DNA of 64,000 nt from Fodinicurvata sp. EGI_FJ10296 (GCF_040712075.1 NZ_JBFCVL010000002.1:523755-587754), one strand, 5' to 3'; positions 8,293 to 22,402 are shown, numbered from the stretch's first letter. The notes: a model not told the origin generated them from the letters alone. Translations and numbers: made by a program.

Positions 8293-9537
8293 CTAGCGCA
8301 GTGCCTGCAGCAACCGAACGGCCTGAACCGTTTCGGCGCCATCGTGGACCCGCAATATCTGTGCCCCCTGCTGCAAGGCGAACATCCCTGCCGCCAACGA
8401 GGCCGGCAGCCGCGCCTTGGGCGGCAGTGAGTTGCTGCCGGGGCCCGGCCCGCCAGCAGTCCCCCCAATCGATCCCAGAAACCGCTTGCGCGACAGCCCG
8501 ATCAGAACCGGAAACCCGTACATATGCAGCATGGCCGTGTGGCGCAGAACGTCGATATTATGGGCAACGGTCTTGCCGAACCCGATGCCCGGGTCGATGA
8601 CGAGACGTGAGCGATCGATGCCGGCGGCCATCGCGGACGAACAGAAGGCTTCCAGCCGATCCGCGACGTCCAGCGGCGCGCAATCATAGCGCGGCGCGTC
8701 CTGCATGGTCTGAGGCTCGCCCAGCATATGCATAAGCACGACCGGCACCGGATCGGCTGCCGCCGCAGTCGGCGGACTTTCGCGATCGCCGGTCAGTGCA
8801 GTGACATCGTTGATGATCCGCGCGCCCACTGCCAGCGCGGCGCGCATGACGTCGGCATGCCGGGTGTCGATCGAGATCGGCACCCCCAACGGGGCCAGGG
8901 CTTCGATCACCGGCAGGACGCGCTCCAGTTCCCTGGCCACCGGCACGGGCATGGCGCCCGGCCGCGTGCTTTCGCCGCCGATATCAAGGATGTCGCATCC
9001 TGCGTCGACGAGCGATCGGCCGTGATCGATCGCCAACTGCCGGTCGCTGAAGTCGCCGCCATCGGAAAAACTGTCCGGCGTCACATTGACAATTCCCATG
9101 ACACGCGGCCTGTCCAGGGATAGCCCGGCCAGCGCCGCGCGCGGCGCCGTCAGATTGGCAAGGCGCCGGGCGACCTCGTCCTCGCGCCCCACCGTCCGCG
9201 CCCAGTCTCTAACGTCGTCCGCGTTTGCAACAGCCCGGCCGGGGTTGGCCAATCCGTCCCCGGAAGCCGGGCGAACGATCACCTCGATCTGCGCGAACTG
9301 CACCGGCCCCCCGGCCAACGGCAACGCACCGGGCAGCCCGCTAGCCTTTGGCACGCCGCCCAGATCGCTCTCGCAGAAACCGCCGGGAGAAATTGCGAGC
9401 GGCAGCGGCCGCAGATACAGCCGCGCGGACGGATCATCCGCCAACCAACGACAAAAGCCCCGGTCGAGACCGGGGCTTTTGTCGGCTTGTGCATGCAGCG
9501 CCGGATCCCCGGCGCTGCCGTTCGTGGCCATCATTCC
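8293..9537 (-). CDS. folP: Dihydropteroate synthase
   Basis: 414 residues as drawn. It joins p-aminobenzoate to hydroxymethyl-dihydropterin pyrophosphate in folate synthesis. The TIM-barrel part carries MGIVNVTPDSFSDGG, ILDIGGESTRPGA, ISIDTRHADV, IINDVTAL, IDPGIGFGKT and LIGLSRKRFLG, all diagnostic. An N-terminal region of about 130 residues is also seen in other alphaproteobacterial homologues. ATG 9537 lies four bases after the ftsH stop, but a strong hairpin terminator covers codons 19-30; a TTG at 9444 just beyond it (then ADDPSARLYLRP) may be the true start. Confidence 0.93.
   Translation of the reverse strand, partial: GMMATNGSAGDPALHAQADKSPGLDRGFCRWLADDPSARLYLRPLPLAISPGGFCESDLGGVPKASGLPGALPLAGGPVQFAQIEVIVRPASGDGLANPGRAVANADDVRDWARTVGREDEVARRLANLTAPRAALAGLSLDRPRVMGIVNVTPDSFSDGGDFSDRQLAIDHGRSLVDAGCDILDIGGESTRPGAMPVPVARELERVLPVIEALAPLGVPISIDTRHADVMRAALAVGARIINDVTALTGDRESPPTAAAADPVPVVLMHMLGEPQTMQDAPRYDCAPLDVADRLEAFCSSAMAAGIDRSRLVIDPGIGFGKTVAHNIDVLRHTAMLHMYGFPVLIGLSRKRFLGSIGGTAGGPGPGSNSLPPKARLPASLAAGMFALQQGAQILRVHDGAETVQAVRLLQALR
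9449..9484 (-). terminator. Strong intrinsic terminator-like hairpin downstream of ftsH
   Basis: A perfect inverted repeat with 17-base arms (9449-9465 and 9468-9484) around a two-base loop; arm core AAAAGCCCCGGTC. Read on the minus strand the stem closes with GGGGCTTTTGT, a T-rich end as in rho-independent terminators. It lies 58 bases after the ftsH stop and inside the 5' part of folP as drawn. Confidence 0.75.
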
Positions 9538-9541
9538 GACC

Positions 9542-11464
<1,923 letters not shown>

Positions 11465-11515
11465 GTCTCACCGCCTCTCATCCTCACCGCCGGGTCGAAA
11501 CCCGTCCCCTCTACA

Positions 11516-13087
11516 CTAAATAATGCGGTTCGCCGTTCCAACAACGGCGAACGCTGGCCGATCCGGCGGAATCCTCGGCGCCCAGCGGATGCCGAAAACC
11601 TCGCCTGGCTCTATTCCGGGGCCTTCCGCAGGCCCGTCAACTCCGCCCATCGCGCCGATCGCCCCGCCGGCACTATCGCCAACAACCGCCGAAACCTTCT
11701 GGTTCGCAATGAGCGGTGCGGCAATCGGACGCCCCGCCTCGTCGCTCAGGAACGGAGTTGTCGCAAGCTTATCACCCGTACCCCGTACACCGCCACAGCA
11801 GAAGGTACGGCCAATAGAGATCAGATGGGCCTCTTTGGCCGTCCCGCCAAGGTCCGTGAGCGATTGCCGCGCCACTACCCATCCAGCCACCGGTACCGGA
11901 CCAACCATGAAGCGGTTGTCCCACAATACCGTATCGCCAGCCGCTACGCGCATGCGACTGGTCGTCCGCCCGGGCTCACGCACCAATCTCAGCACTGTCT
12001 GCCCGGCAAACGGGCCGGCTTTCCTGCCGGTCGCCATACGGCAAAGACAGCCTGAAATAGACAGATGGCCTCGTCCCGGCCCGCCATCGTGGCCCTGACC
12101 AACAAGTGCTGCCGCCCGGGCACCGGCAGCCGGTTCGACCGGAAACCCGCGCCCGCCGATGGCGGTCAGTACGCGCGCGACCAGTCTGTCGGCCACAGCA
12201 GGCGCCAGGCCACGCAGCCCGTCCGCCGCGATCTCCGCCTCGCCCGCGGCATCGATCGTCAGATAACGACTGCCTGCCGCCAATACGGCCTGCTCGATGT
12301 GTCTGCGTACCGTCCCCATTGCACGCCCCAGCCGGAGCAGCTCCGACGTCAGGTCCGTCCCGGCCTCGGCCGTATCGGGCACCTGTGTCGCGAGGGCGCG
12401 GCGCATTGCGATTCTGGTGTAGGTCGCGTCGTCGTTGGACGGATCCTCGATCCACCCGATGCCAGCTTCGCGGCAAACCTGCCGCAGCATCGCGCGGCGC
12501 CAACTCAGCAGCGGGCGCGCGTGAATGACCCCGCCCAGATCGCGCAGGGCCGTCATTCCGGCCAGGCCGTCGGGACCCGACCGGCGCAATATCCGCATTG
12601 CGACCGTTTCTGCCTGATCGTCTGCCGTGTGTGCCGTCATCATGCACTGCGCACCGGTGTCGCGACAGACGTCGCCCAACAGCCGATACCGCGCCTCGCG
12701 AGCCTTGGCCTGAACACCGCCGCCGATCGGCGGGTGTTCCCAGATTACGATCCGATGCCGGATGCCCAATGGCGCCAGTAGCGTACCCACGCGGCGCGCT
12801 TCGTCACCGCTCTCTGGTCTCAGCCCATGGTCGACCGTCACGGCAAGCAGGCGGCGTCCCGTACGTTTCGCCCAGAAACTGGCCAGACAGGCCATGGCCA
12901 TGCTGTCGCCACCGCCGGATACGGCGAGCACCAAAGGCGATCCGTCGCCGCCCCCGTCCGCGTTTGCAACGGCGCCAAAATCCTGTTCTGCGGATGCCAG
13001 CAAGCGCTCCGAGATCGTCTCCGGTGATGACGCTGCGCCCGGTTTCACACGCACTGTCTCGCGTTGTTTAAACAAACCGCTCAGCAC
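11516..13087 (-). CDS. tilS: tRNA(Ile)-lysidine synthase
   Basis: 523 residues from GTG 13087, which overlaps the cpoB stop by seven bases; the open frame runs further upstream through cpoB and is not real there. TilS modifies C34 of the AUA-reading tRNA-Ile to lysidine using ATP and lysine. The PP-loop SGGGDS is at 57-62, followed by VTVDHGLRPES, QAKAREARY, TAHTADDQAET and IEDPSNDD, all TilS signatures. The C-terminal third is loosely conserved and Gly/Ala-rich, longer than in E. coli. A second GTG at 13054 is possible. Confidence 0.9.
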   Translation of the reverse strand: MLSGLFKQRETVRVKPGAASSPETISERLLASAEQDFGAVANADGGGDGSPLVLAVSGGGDSMAMACLASFWAKRTGRRLLAVTVDHGLRPESGDEARRVGTLLAPLGIRHRIVIWEHPPIGGGVQAKAREARYRLLGDVCRDTGAQCMMTAHTADDQAETVAMRILRRSGPDGLAGMTALRDLGGVIHARPLLSWRRAMLRQVCREAGIGWIEDPSNDDATYTRIAMRRALATQVPDTAEAGTDLTSELLRLGRAMGTVRRHIEQAVLAAGSRYLTIDAAGEAEIAADGLRGLAPAVADRLVARVLTAIGGRGFPVEPAAGARAAALVGQGHDGGPGRGHLSISGCLCRMATGRKAGPFAGQTVLRLVREPGRTTSRMRVAAGDTVLWDNRFMVGPVPVAGWVVARQSLTDLGGTAKEAHLISIGRTFCCGGVRGTGDKLATTPFLSDEAGRPIAAPLIANQKVSAVVGDSAGGAIGAMGGVDGPAEGPGIEPGEVFGIRWAPRIPPDRPAFAVVGTANRII

Positions 13088-14253
13088 GACAGGCGGGAAA
13101 GCTCCTGCCGTGCCCGATCGGAAATGGCGCCAGGCGCGTCGGGAAAATTCTCCGAAACACGGGTAAGCGCAGTGCATGCATCCTCGCGCTGATCGAGCGA
13201 CGCCAATGACAGCCCCAGCTTCAGCAGGTTGTCGGGAGCCTTGTTGCCCTCCGGCGATTGTTGATAGGCGCTTGCGAACGTACGGGCAGCATCCTCGTAC
13301 CGTTCGCGGATATAAAAGGTTTCGCCAAGCCAATAGCGGGCGTTATCAGCAAGCCGATGACCGGAATGACGGTCTATGAAGGCACGGAATGCCTCTTCGG
13401 CCTGGCTGTACCGTCCGCGCGTCAACAGCCCGTACGCCTCATCGTAATCCGCGCTGGCCTCCCCGCTTTCTCCCTGGGGCAATGGCAGCTCGGCCATCGC
13501 ATCGCCAGCGTCGAATCCGGAATCAGCGGCATTCGACTGTGGCGCCGAGGTGCCCCCGGATCGATTGCCGGAGCCCGCGGATTCTTCCGGCGGCGCCGGA
13601 CGCCCCCCGGTCAGCGGAATCGTCCCCAACGTGCGAATCGTATCGGTCATCTCGCCATCGCCGGAAACAGAACGTTCGCCCCCGGTGTCCCCGTTTCCGG
13701 AGGCCGGCTCCGCACCGGTCCCTGCGCCCGACGCCACCGACTGGTCGACGGTACCGTTGCTCTGCTGAGCATTCTGTCCGGCGGCCCCACTGCCGGTGGA
13801 TTCCAACTCGGACAGTCGGAATTCGACATCGTTGAGCACACGGTCCAGTCGCGCGGCCAACTGCTCGTTTCGAAACCTCAGCTCCTCGACCTGGCCGGTC
13901 AGTTCGGAGATCTCACGCTCCAGTGCCTGAATCCGCGTTTCCACGGATGCGGCATAGTCCGATGAAAGCGACTGAATCGGCTGGACCGAAGATCCACGAG
14001 AACCGAACCCATCGATAAGGGATCGGGGCGCTTGCGCAAGATGAAGGCCGTAGCCATGCACTCCGCTGTCGATCTCACTGCCCGACAGGGTCGGTGTCGC
14101 CAAATCGATGCGTTGATCGGCCATTGCCGACGGGCTGGCGGTCAACAAGGCCATCACCATCGCAACGCCCGCGCCGGCGGCCAAGCGGCCCCGCCCCCGT
14201 CCGGCAATCCGGGCAGTTCGTGGCGGCGCTGCAGGCGACATTCTGACGATCAT
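13081..14253 (-). CDS. cpoB: Cell division coordinator CpoB (YbgF), Tol-Pal associated
   Basis: 390 residues. CpoB is a periplasmic TPR protein that links Tol-Pal energy to septal peptidoglycan synthesis. A signal peptide (about 1-46, GVAMVMALLTASPSAMA) is followed by a coiled coil (about 100-150, ETRIQALEREISELTGQVEEL), a long disordered Ser/Gly linker and C-terminal TPR repeats beginning DYDEAYGLLTRGRYSQAEEAF. ATG 14253 has AGGAG nine bases upstream; two earlier ATGs (14280, 14298) lack this. It follows pal in the tol operon. Confidence 0.92.
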   Translation of the reverse strand: MIVRMSPAAPPRTARIAGRGRGRLAAGAGVAMVMALLTASPSAMADQRIDLATPTLSGSEIDSGVHGYGLHLAQAPRSLIDGFGSRGSSVQPIQSLSSDYAASVETRIQALEREISELTGQVEELRFRNEQLAARLDRVLNDVEFRLSELESTGSGAAGQNAQQSNGTVDQSVASGAGTGAEPASGNGDTGGERSVSGDGEMTDTIRTLGTIPLTGGRPAPPEESAGSGNRSGGTSAPQSNAADSGFDAGDAMAELPLPQGESGEASADYDEAYGLLTRGRYSQAEEAFRAFIDRHSGHRLADNARYWLGETFYIRERYEDAARTFASAYQQSPEGNKAPDNLLKLGLSLASLDQREDACTALTRVSENFPDAPGAISDRARQELSRLSC

Positions 14254-14411
14254 CTGATCCGGCTCCTTGCGAAACGGCATACTCAACTTATGCCACAACT
14301 CGATATGTGGTCGTATTCACTGACATCGCAAAGCGGCAATGCTGTGACCGCCATCGGCCGGTCGCTCTGGTAGGGCAGCGTCGACCCGGCCGATGTCGAT
14401 TGTATCCCCGT

Positions 14412-14936
14412 TCAGTTGACGACCGTGACGCCTCTGCGATTGCGCGCCCAGGCGTCTTCGTTGCTGCCGAGAATCGCCGGGCGCTCCTTACCATAGCTGA
14501 CGGTGCTTATCCGACTGTCCGAGACGCCCTGTGAGACGAGAAAGCTCCTGACGGCGTTGGCGCGGCGATCGCCAAGCCCCAGATTGTATTCCCGCGTCCC
14601 GCGCTCATCGGAATGGCCCTCAATGACCACATTGATGTTCGGATACCGGTTGAGCCACTGGGCCTGTTGGCGCAGCGTATTCTGCGCCTCCTGACTGATC
14701 TGATATTCATCGAAGCCGAAAAAGACCCGATCTCCGACATTGACGACGAGATCTTCCTGAGATCCCGGAGCGACGTCGCCGGTGGCGACCTGACGGTCGA
14801 TTCCGGTGCCGGTACCGGCGCCATCGCCATCGCTGAAAGTCCCTTCGCCGGTTGCGGAGGCTGTTTGGTCGGGTGTGCTTGAACAGGCTGCCACCAGAAT
14901 TGCCGTCGCCATGACTGCTGCAAATTTTAACCGCAT
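14412..14936 (-). CDS. pal: Peptidoglycan-associated lipoprotein Pal
   Basis: 174 residues. The signal peptide ends in lipobox LVAAC (Cys 18), so it is anchored in the outer membrane. The C-terminal OmpA-like domain binds meso-diaminopimelate of peptidoglycan: FFGFDEYQIS, VVIEGHSDERGTREYNLGLGDRRANAV and the closing ARNRRGVTV are all present. A Gly/Asp/Thr-rich linker separates the two parts. It forms the Tol-Pal trans-envelope complex with the genes upstream. Confidence 0.97.
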   Translation of the reverse strand: MRLKFAAVMATAILVAACSSTPDQTASATGEGTFSDGDGAGTGTGIDRQVATGDVAPGSQEDLVVNVGDRVFFGFDEYQISQEAQNTLRQQAQWLNRYPNINVVIEGHSDERGTREYNLGLGDRRANAVRSFLVSQGVSDSRISTVSYGKERPAILGSNEDAWARNRRGVTVVN

Positions 14937-15055
14937 CGAAATATCATCCTTGTTTGATCATTACTGGTTGTTGGGCGCGGGTGGCCGCGTTCGTCGGCAG
15001 GGGATTCAAGGTTGGGGATACACCATCCACCGCAGATCACAAGACGGGCCGACGC

Positions 15056-16471
15056 TCACGGAATCAATGGCGACCAGGCGGGATCGGACGCATCCTGAGG
15101 CGTCGGCACGTTCCAGCTGTGAGCGCCGGAAATGTCCACGGCCCTCAGCGCCGAACGCGCTCCCGACGATCCGGGCGTCTCGGTGAAGTACATCAGCACC
15201 CGGCCATTCGGCGCCCAGGTCGGACCCTCGACATGGTAGCCCTCGGCCAGTATTCGTTCGCCCGTGCCATCGGGGCGTATGACGCCGATGTGAAACCGCC
15301 CGCCCTCGATTTTGGTAAACGCGATCAGATCGCCACGCGGCGACCAAACCGGACTTCCGTAGCGGCCGTCACCATACGTTATGCGCCGCGAATTGGAACC
15401 ATCGGCATTCATCGTATAGATCTGCTGGCTGCCGCCACGGTCGCTCTCGAAAGCCAATTGGCCCCCATCGGGCGAGAAGCTGGGCGACGTATCAATGCCC
15501 GGCGCATCGGTCAGCCGCCGCATGTCGCGGGTCCGAAGGTCCATTACATAAATGTCGGAATTCCCCTGCACCGCCTGGCTCATGACCACGCGGTTGCCAT
15601 CGGGCGAAAAACGCGGCGAGAATGTCATGCCCTGGAATTCGCCCAGGCTTTCTTGCCGGCCGCTGTCTATGTTGAACAGGAATACCCGGGGTCGGTTATT
15701 CTGATACGACAGATATGTTATTTCACGTGCCGAGGGCGAAAACCTGGGTGTCAGGACAAGAGAACTGCCGTCGGTCAGAAAGCGGTGATTTTCACCGTCC
15801 TGATCCATGATCGCAAGGCGCTTGGTTCTGTTGTCACCGGGGCCGCTCTCGGAGACATAGACGATCTGCGTATCGAAGTACCCGTCCTCGCCGGTGATCT
15901 CGCTGTAGATCGCATCGGAAATGATATGGGCCACCCGCCGCCAGTTGTCAGGCGCGGTTGAATAGGCCAGCCCGACCATCTGGCTTTCGTTGATGACGTC
16001 CCAGAGCCGAAACTCCACCCGATACCGGCCGTCGCTTTCGGTCCGGACGCGACCGCCGACAAGCGCCTGGGCATTGATGATCGACCATTCCGAAAAATTC
16101 GGCCCCGACTGAATGTCCTGCGGCGACTGAATGAAGGAACCGGGGCTGATCGGCCTGAAAACACCCGACCGCTGCAGATTGGCTGCAACGACAGAGGCGA
16201 TATCGCGGCCGACTTCGGAGTCTCCGCCATCGGCGCCGACGAAGTTCGTGATCGCGATCGGCAGCGGTTCGGTCACGCCCTGAGTAATATCGATCTGAAC
16301 CTGCGCCTGAGCGGGTTGCCCGGGCATGACCAGAACAGCGACGGCCATTAACGCGCTCATTACTGGCACCATATTCGCCCAACGGCTTAGCCGGGCCGTG
16401 CCGGCAACCAGTAGTGCACCAATCCATCGGGAATGCAGTGCCGGCCCAGCGGCCGAGTAACCATTCGTCAT
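15056..16471 (-). CDS. tolB: Tol-Pal system beta-propeller protein TolB
   Basis: 471 residues from ATG 16471, which has a GGGAG-type site upstream; ATG 16495 is an alternative. A signal segment (about 34-57, [23 protein letters not shown]) exports it to the periplasm. The N-terminal domain is followed by propeller repeats with the WD40-like TolB pattern: [63 protein letters not shown] and [13 protein letters not shown]. It binds Pal and TolA during outer-membrane constriction at division. Confidence 0.96.
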   Translation of the reverse strand: MTNGYSAAGPALHSRWIGALLVAGTARLSRWANMVPVMSALMAVAVLVMPGQPAQAQVQIDITQGVTEPLPIAITNFVGADGGDSEVGRDIASVVAANLQRSGVFRPISPGSFIQSPQDIQSGPNFSEWSIINAQALVGGRVRTESDGRYRVEFRLWDVINESQMVGLAYSTAPDNWRRVAHIISDAIYSEITGEDGYFDTQIVYVSESGPGDNRTKRLAIMDQDGENHRFLTDGSSLVLTPRFSPSAREITYLSYQNNRPRVFLFNIDSGRQESLGEFQGMTFSPRFSPDGNRVVMSQAVQGNSDIYVMDLRTRDMRRLTDAPGIDTSPSFSPDGGQLAFESDRGGSQQIYTMNADGSNSRRITYGDGRYGSPVWSPRGDLIAFTKIEGGRFHIGVIRPDGTGERILAEGYHVEGPTWAPNGRVLMYFTETPGSSGARSALRAVDISGAHSWNVPTPQDASDPAWSPLIP

Positions 16472-16523
16472 GCTTTCACGCTCCCTCATGGGCATTTACA
16501 ACCACTTCAATACCAGTCCGTAG

Positions 16524-17561
<1,038 letters not shown>

Positions 17562-17567
17562 GCCTGC

Positions 17568-18062
17568 CTATGGGCCGGCCGCAGGCGAAGCAGAATCACC
17601 AGCGGGCGATGGCAGTTCCGCCACCAGCGCCACATTGGTAAAGCCTCCGGTGTTCAGGGCGCCCATCACTTCCATGACTCGCCCGTACTGGATCGTCCGA
17701 TCGCCGCGCACAAAGATTCTGATATTCGGATTCTCGCCGCGCACGCCACGGATCGTCTCGCCAAGGGTCGCCAGTTCCACCGGGGTTTCGCCGAAGAAAA
17801 CGGCGCCATCCCGGTCCACCGTGATCACGGCCGGATCATCCTGTGCTTCCTGTTCGAGCTGCCGGGCCTCGGTCCGGGGCAGATCCACCTCGACGCCGAC
17901 CGTCAACAACGGCGCCGTGACCATGAAAACGATCAGCAGCACCAGCATGACATCGACGAACGGCGTGACGTTGATCTCGGCCATGGGACGATAGGCCCGC
18001 CCCGCCCTTCGGCCGCGCCCGTTGCTTGGGTATCGCGTGCCACTATTCGGCGTCATGGCCAT
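17568..18062 (-). CDS. tolR: TolR, ExbD/TolR family
   Basis: 164 residues. One transmembrane helix (about 36-55, VDVMLVLLIVFMVTAPLL) carries the conserved Asp of the proton path in NVTPFVDVMLVL; the rest is periplasmic (VDLPRTEA, VTVDRDGAVFF, FVRGDRTIQYGRVMEVM). TolR works with TolQ as the proton-driven motor that energises TolA. ATG 18056, two codons in, is an equally plausible start. The C-terminus is a short Ala/Pro tail. Confidence 0.95.
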   Translation of the reverse strand: MAMTPNSGTRYPSNGRGRRAGRAYRPMAEINVTPFVDVMLVLLIVFMVTAPLLTVGVEVDLPRTEARQLEQEAQDDPAVITVDRDGAVFFGETPVELATLGETIRGVRGENPNIRIFVRGDRTIQYGRVMEVMGALNTGGFTNVALVAELPSPAGDSASPAAGP

Positions 18063-18065
18063 TGA

Positions 18066-18788
<723 letters not shown>

Positions 18789-18845
18789 CGAAAACCCACC
18801 ATCCCCGAATCTACCGTTCCAGTAACCAACAGTTATCCCTGCCCG

Positions 18846-19331
18846 TTACGCCGACGCCGTCGCGCGGAACGCTGGCGGCAATCGTACAGCCCGTCCGCGC
18901 TGGTCGACACATGCTAGTTGCACACAGACTGTGACTAATGTCGGGCGAAAACATCGATCGGTATCGGATTCGGCCCGCTCATCGCCGGAATCGCTGTCTT
19001 CGACGGCGATGATGCTCTGGTTCACGGTCAATGTGGCCCCGGACACCCGACCCAGCCGCGTTTCGACATCCAGCAGGTCGTCGAGCCGGGCCGGACGGTG
19101 GAACTCCATCTCGGCACGCCGCACAACAAAGGCGATCCCCGATTCGTCCAGTACCCGGCTTTGCCAGCGGCCCAGAGCCCGCAGCCATTCGGTCCGCGCC
19201 CGCTCGGTGAACTTCAGATAATTGGCGTGGTAGACGATTCCCGATGCATCGGTGTCTTCCCAATAGATGCGGACTCGGTGGACATGTGCGGGGGCGGGCG
19301 ACAGGCGCCCGTCATCCACGGCGTCGGTCAT
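18846..19331 (-). CDS. ybgC: Tol-Pal associated acyl-CoA thioesterase YbgC
   Basis: 161 residues from ATG 19331, one base past the ruvB stop. Hotdog-fold thioesterase that hydrolyses acyl-CoA in the cytoplasm; the gene commonly heads the tol operon. The active-site segment YWEDTDASGIVYHANYLKF with catalytic Asp is intact, followed by ERARTEWLRALG and FVVRRAEMEFHRPARLDD. An insert of about 15 acidic residues (DSDSGDERAESDTD) lies late in the protein and is unusual for the family. Confidence 0.92.
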   Translation of the reverse strand: MTDAVDDGRLSPAPAHVHRVRIYWEDTDASGIVYHANYLKFTERARTEWLRALGRWQSRVLDESGIAFVVRRAEMEFHRPARLDDLLDVETRLGRVSGATLTVNQSIIAVEDSDSGDERAESDTDRCFRPTLVTVCVQLACVDQRGRAVRLPPAFRATASA

Positions 19332-19332
19332 G

Positions 19333-20460
19333 CTATGGCTCCGTTTGCTTGTCGCTATCGGTCGCCGGGCCGCCGTCAGAGGCCGCAAAATCGAAACGCG
19401 CCTGCGGCGCCGGTCCGGCCGCTGGCGCGTCCAGCCCCAGATAAACGAATCCGGACCGGGTCAGCGCCCGTCCCCGCGGCGTTCGCTGGAGCAGCCCCTG
19501 CTGGAGGAGATACGGCTCGATCACGTCTTCCAGAACATCACGTTCTTCCGACAGGGCGGCAGCAAGCGTATCGACGCCGACGGGACCGCCGCCATAGATC
19601 CGGGCGATGATCGACAGATAGCGCCGGTCCATGGCGTCCAGGCCGTTCTCGTCCACATCCAGACGCTTCAGCGACAGGTCGGCTATGGCGCGGTCGACGC
19701 GGGACTGACCCTCGACAGCAGCGAAATCGCGCACGCGGCGCAGCAGCCGCGAGGCGACGCGGGGCGTTCCGCGCGACCGGCGGGCGATCTCGGCGGCGCC
19801 GTCGACCGTCATGTCGCAATTCAGCAGCTTGGCTGCCCGGCTGACGATCAGTCCCAGTTCAACGGCGGTATAGAACTCCAGACGCAGCGGAATGCCGAAT
19901 CGCTCCCGCAGCGGCGTGGTCAGCAGGCCCGAGCGCGTCGTCGCGCCGACCAGGGTAAAGGGCGGCAGATCGATGCGGACGCTGCGGGCGGCCGGCCCCT
20001 CGCCAATGACGAGGTCGAGCTGGAAATCCTCCATCGCCGGATAGAGAATTTCCTCGACCACCGGGGTGAGACGGTGGATTTCGTCGATGAACAGCACGTC
20101 GCGCGGCTGCAGGTTGGTCAGGATTGCCGCCAGGTCGCCGGCCTTCTGGATGACCGGTCCCGATGTCGCGCGAAATCCGACGCCCAGTTCCCGGCTGACG
20201 ATGTTCGACAGCGTCGTCTTGCCCAGCCCCGGCGGCCCGTGCAGCAGTACATGGTCCAGCGCCTCGCCCCGGGCCACGGCCGCATCGATGAAAACCTTGA
20301 GATTGGCACGCGTCTGCTGCTGTCCGATGAAGCTGTCGAGCCGGTCGGGTCTGAGCGCCGTTTCCTGCCGATCGCCGGTGGCGAAGTCCGCTGACACCAG
20401 CCGGCTTTCGTCCTCGCCGCCCCCGAATTCGGTACCATGGGTTGGGTCAATCGTGCTCAC
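19333..20460 (-). CDS. ruvB: Holliday junction helicase motor subunit RuvB
   Basis: 375 residues, GTG start overlapping the ruvA stop (GTGA). RuvB hexamers drive branch migration. Walker A GPPGLGKT is at 75-82, Walker [10 protein letters not shown], sensor [18 protein letters not shown] with the arginine finger region, and the C-terminal winged helix ([17 protein letters not shown]) are all present. N-terminal extension of about 28 residues and an Ala/Pro-rich C-terminal tail beyond E. coli length. Confidence 0.98.
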   Translation of the reverse strand: MSTIDPTHGTEFGGGEDESRLVSADFATGDRQETALRPDRLDSFIGQQQTRANLKVFIDAAVARGEALDHVLLHGPPGLGKTTLSNIVSRELGVGFRATSGPVIQKAGDLAAILTNLQPRDVLFIDEIHRLTPVVEEILYPAMEDFQLDLVIGEGPAARSVRIDLPPFTLVGATTRSGLLTTPLRERFGIPLRLEFYTAVELGLIVSRAAKLLNCDMTVDGAAEIARRSRGTPRVASRLLRRVRDFAAVEGQSRVDRAIADLSLKRLDVDENGLDAMDRRYLSIIARIYGGGPVGVDTLAAALSEERDVLEDVIEPYLLQQGLLQRTPRGRALTRSGFVYLGLDAPAAGPAPQARFDFAASDGGPATDSDKQTEP

Positions 20461-21107
20461 CGCGCCAACTCCTTCAGCGCCCGCGGAATCAGCCGCGCAA
20501 GCGACGTTCCGGTACCGAGGTCGCCCATCGCCGTCCGGACGGCCGCAAAAGCATCACTGCGACCGTAGCCCAGATTGACCAGAGCCGAAACCGCGTCTTC
20601 GACCAGCGTATCGCCGGTGGCGCCGGCTGGCGCATCCGATCTGTCACCCATCGGCGCCGCAGCCGCGATGCCGGCAGCGGCGCCGGCCTTGCCGGGCACG
20701 CCGATCGAGCCAGTCTTGTCCTTTAATTCCGACAGGATCCGCCCGGCGAGCTTCGGCCCGACGCCGTCGGCGCGGGTCAGCGCGGCCTTGTCCTGCGCCA
20801 TGATGGCATTGGCGACATCGTCGGGTGCCAGGACGCTCAGGATCGCCAGCGCCACGCGGCTTCCCACGCCCTGAACCGTTGTAAGCAACCGGAACCAGTC
20901 CCGCTCCCGCGCCTCGGCAAATCCGAACAGATGGATGTGATCCTCGCGGACCTGGGTTTCCACGATCACGGTCACCGGCGCCCCCGGCTCGCCCAACCGC
21001 GAAAGCGTGCGCCCGGAGCAGAACACGAGGTAACCGACGCCGCCGACATCGATGACGGCGCTGTCCGTACCGGCCATGTCGAGAATGCCGCGCAGTTTGG
21101 CAATCAC
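20457..21107 (-). CDS. ruvA: Holliday junction subunit RuvA
   Basis: 216 residues with GTG start overlapping the ruvC stop (GTGA). RuvA tetramers hold the four-way junction for RuvB. Domain I begins [10 protein letters not shown]; the helix-hairpin-helix segments [13 protein letters not shown] and [19 protein letters not shown] contact the DNA, and domain III ([15 protein letters not shown]) binds RuvB. A Gly/Ala linker joins II and III as usual. Confidence 0.97.
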   Translation of the reverse strand: MIAKLRGILDMAGTDSAVIDVGGVGYLVFCSGRTLSRLGEPGAPVTVIVETQVREDHIHLFGFAEARERDWFRLLTTVQGVGSRVALAILSVLAPDDVANAIMAQDKAALTRADGVGPKLAGRILSELKDKTGSIGVPGKAGAAAGIAAAAPMGDRSDAPAGATGDTLVEDAVSALVNLGYGRSDAFAAVRTAMGDLGTGTSLARLIPRALKELAR

Positions 21108-21601
21108 GAGGGAACGCCGGCGATGCGCCGATTTGTCTGACTGTGATGGGCATGGCAGATCGCCACGGCCAGCGCGTCGGCACTATCTGCGTTTTTTGGC
21201 GTAGTGCCGGGCAGCAACATGCGCACCATAAGCTGTACCTGCTCCTTCTGGGCGTGACCGGCCCCGACGACCGATTTCTTGACGTGGTTCGCGCTGTATT
21301 CACCGACTGGCAGGCCGCGCCGGGCGGGAACCAGCAGTACCACGCCCCGCGCCATGCCCAGTTTCAGGGTGGAAGTCGGGTTCTTGTTGACGAAGGTCTC
21401 CTCGATCGCGGCTTCAGCCGGATCGAACTGCTGAAGTACCGTCATCAGCCCGTCATGCAACTGGTTGAGCCGATCCGAAAGCGCGGCGGCGGCGTCGGTC
21501 GTGACGACGCCGTCCGCGACATGGCGCAGACGGGAGCCGGCCACGTCGATCACGCCCCAGCCTGTCGTCCGCAGTCCGGGGTCCAGCCCGATGATCCGCA
21601 T
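21104..21601 (-). CDS. ruvC: Crossover junction endodeoxyribonuclease RuvC
   Basis: 165 residues. RuvC cuts Holliday junctions held by RuvAB. The acidic catalytic residues are visible: D7 in [15 protein letters not shown], Glu in [12 protein letters not shown], and the late Asp pair in [16 protein letters not shown]. Length and order are typical. It starts the ruvCAB part of the run, 51 bases after yebC. Confidence 0.97.
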   Translation of the reverse strand: MRIIGLDPGLRTTGWGVIDVAGSRLRHVADGVVTTDAAAALSDRLNQLHDGLMTVLQQFDPAEAAIEETFVNKNPTSTLKLGMARGVVLLVPARRGLPVGEYSANHVKKSVVGAGHAQKEQVQLMVRMLLPGTTPKNADSADALAVAICHAHHSQTNRRIAGVPS

Positions 21602-21652
21602 TGCGCCCTCTTCCGAGCAGTCCCGGCAATCGTATCGGCAATCGGGCCCGAT

Positions 21653-22402
21653 TCAGGCCGACAGAGCAGCCATGACGTCTTCGGTAATTTCCAGGTTCGA
21701 CGAGACGCGCTGAACGTCATCGTTGTCTTCGAGTGTGTCGATCAGCTTCATCAGCGTCCGGGCCGTGTCCTCGTCCACCTGAATGGTGTTGTTCGGCTTC
21801 CAGCTCAGCCCCGCCCATTTCGGCACCCCGAACCGGGCCTCCAGCGCATCGCGCACCTCGGAGAAGTCTTCCGCGACACAGGTCACGCTATAGTCGTCGC
21901 CGGCGGTTTCGACATTCTCGGCGCCCGCTTCCAGCGCCGCCTCGAACATGGCGTCGGAATCGATCCCCTCTGCCGGAAAGATCAGTTCGCCGACCTGATT
22001 GAACGTGAAGGCGACCGAATTGGTCTCGCCCAGGCTGCCGCCGTGCTTGGCGAAGGCCGCGCGGACCTCGGCGGCCGTCCGGTTCTTGTTGTCGGTCAGG
22101 CCTTCGACGATGATCGCCACGCCCTGCGGCCCATAGCCTTCGTAGCGGACTTCCTCGTAGTTTGCGCCGTCGCCGGCGCCGCTGGCCTTCTTGATCGCCC
22201 GCTCGATGTTGTCCTTGGGCATGTTGTCGCCCTTGGCCGCCTGAATGGCCGCCCGCAGTCGCGGATTCTTCTCCGGCTCCGGGCTACCGGCCCGAACGGA
22301 GGTTTCGATCTCGCGGATATGCTTGGTGAATATCTTGGCGCGCTTTGCGTCCTGCGCGCCTTTCCGATGCATGATGTTCTTGAACTGAGAATGGCCCGCC
22401 AT
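21653..22402 (-). CDS. yebC: YebC/PmpR-family protein (TACO1-like)
   Basis: 249 residues from ATG 22402 ([23 protein letters not shown], the normal start of the family). YebC proteins act as DNA-binding regulators or, as shown for bacterial and mitochondrial relatives, help ribosomes through proline stretches. The [21 protein letters not shown] segment is present as [15 protein letters not shown], with [14 protein letters not shown] and the acidic C-terminal domain. It heads the ruvCAB-tol run, as in many proteobacteria. Its start faces the divergent oxidoreductase gene across 255 bases with no clear promoter boxes by eye. Confidence 0.95.
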   Translation of the reverse strand: MAGHSQFKNIMHRKGAQDAKRAKIFTKHIREIETSVRAGSPEPEKNPRLRAAIQAAKGDNMPKDNIERAIKKASGAGDGANYEEVRYEGYGPQGVAIIVEGLTDNKNRTAAEVRAAFAKHGGSLGETNSVAFTFNQVGELIFPAEGIDSDAMFEAALEAGAENVETAGDDYSVTCVAEDFSEVRDALEARFGVPKWAGLSWKPNNTIQVDEDTARTLMKLIDTLEDNDDVQRVSSNLEITEDVMAALSA

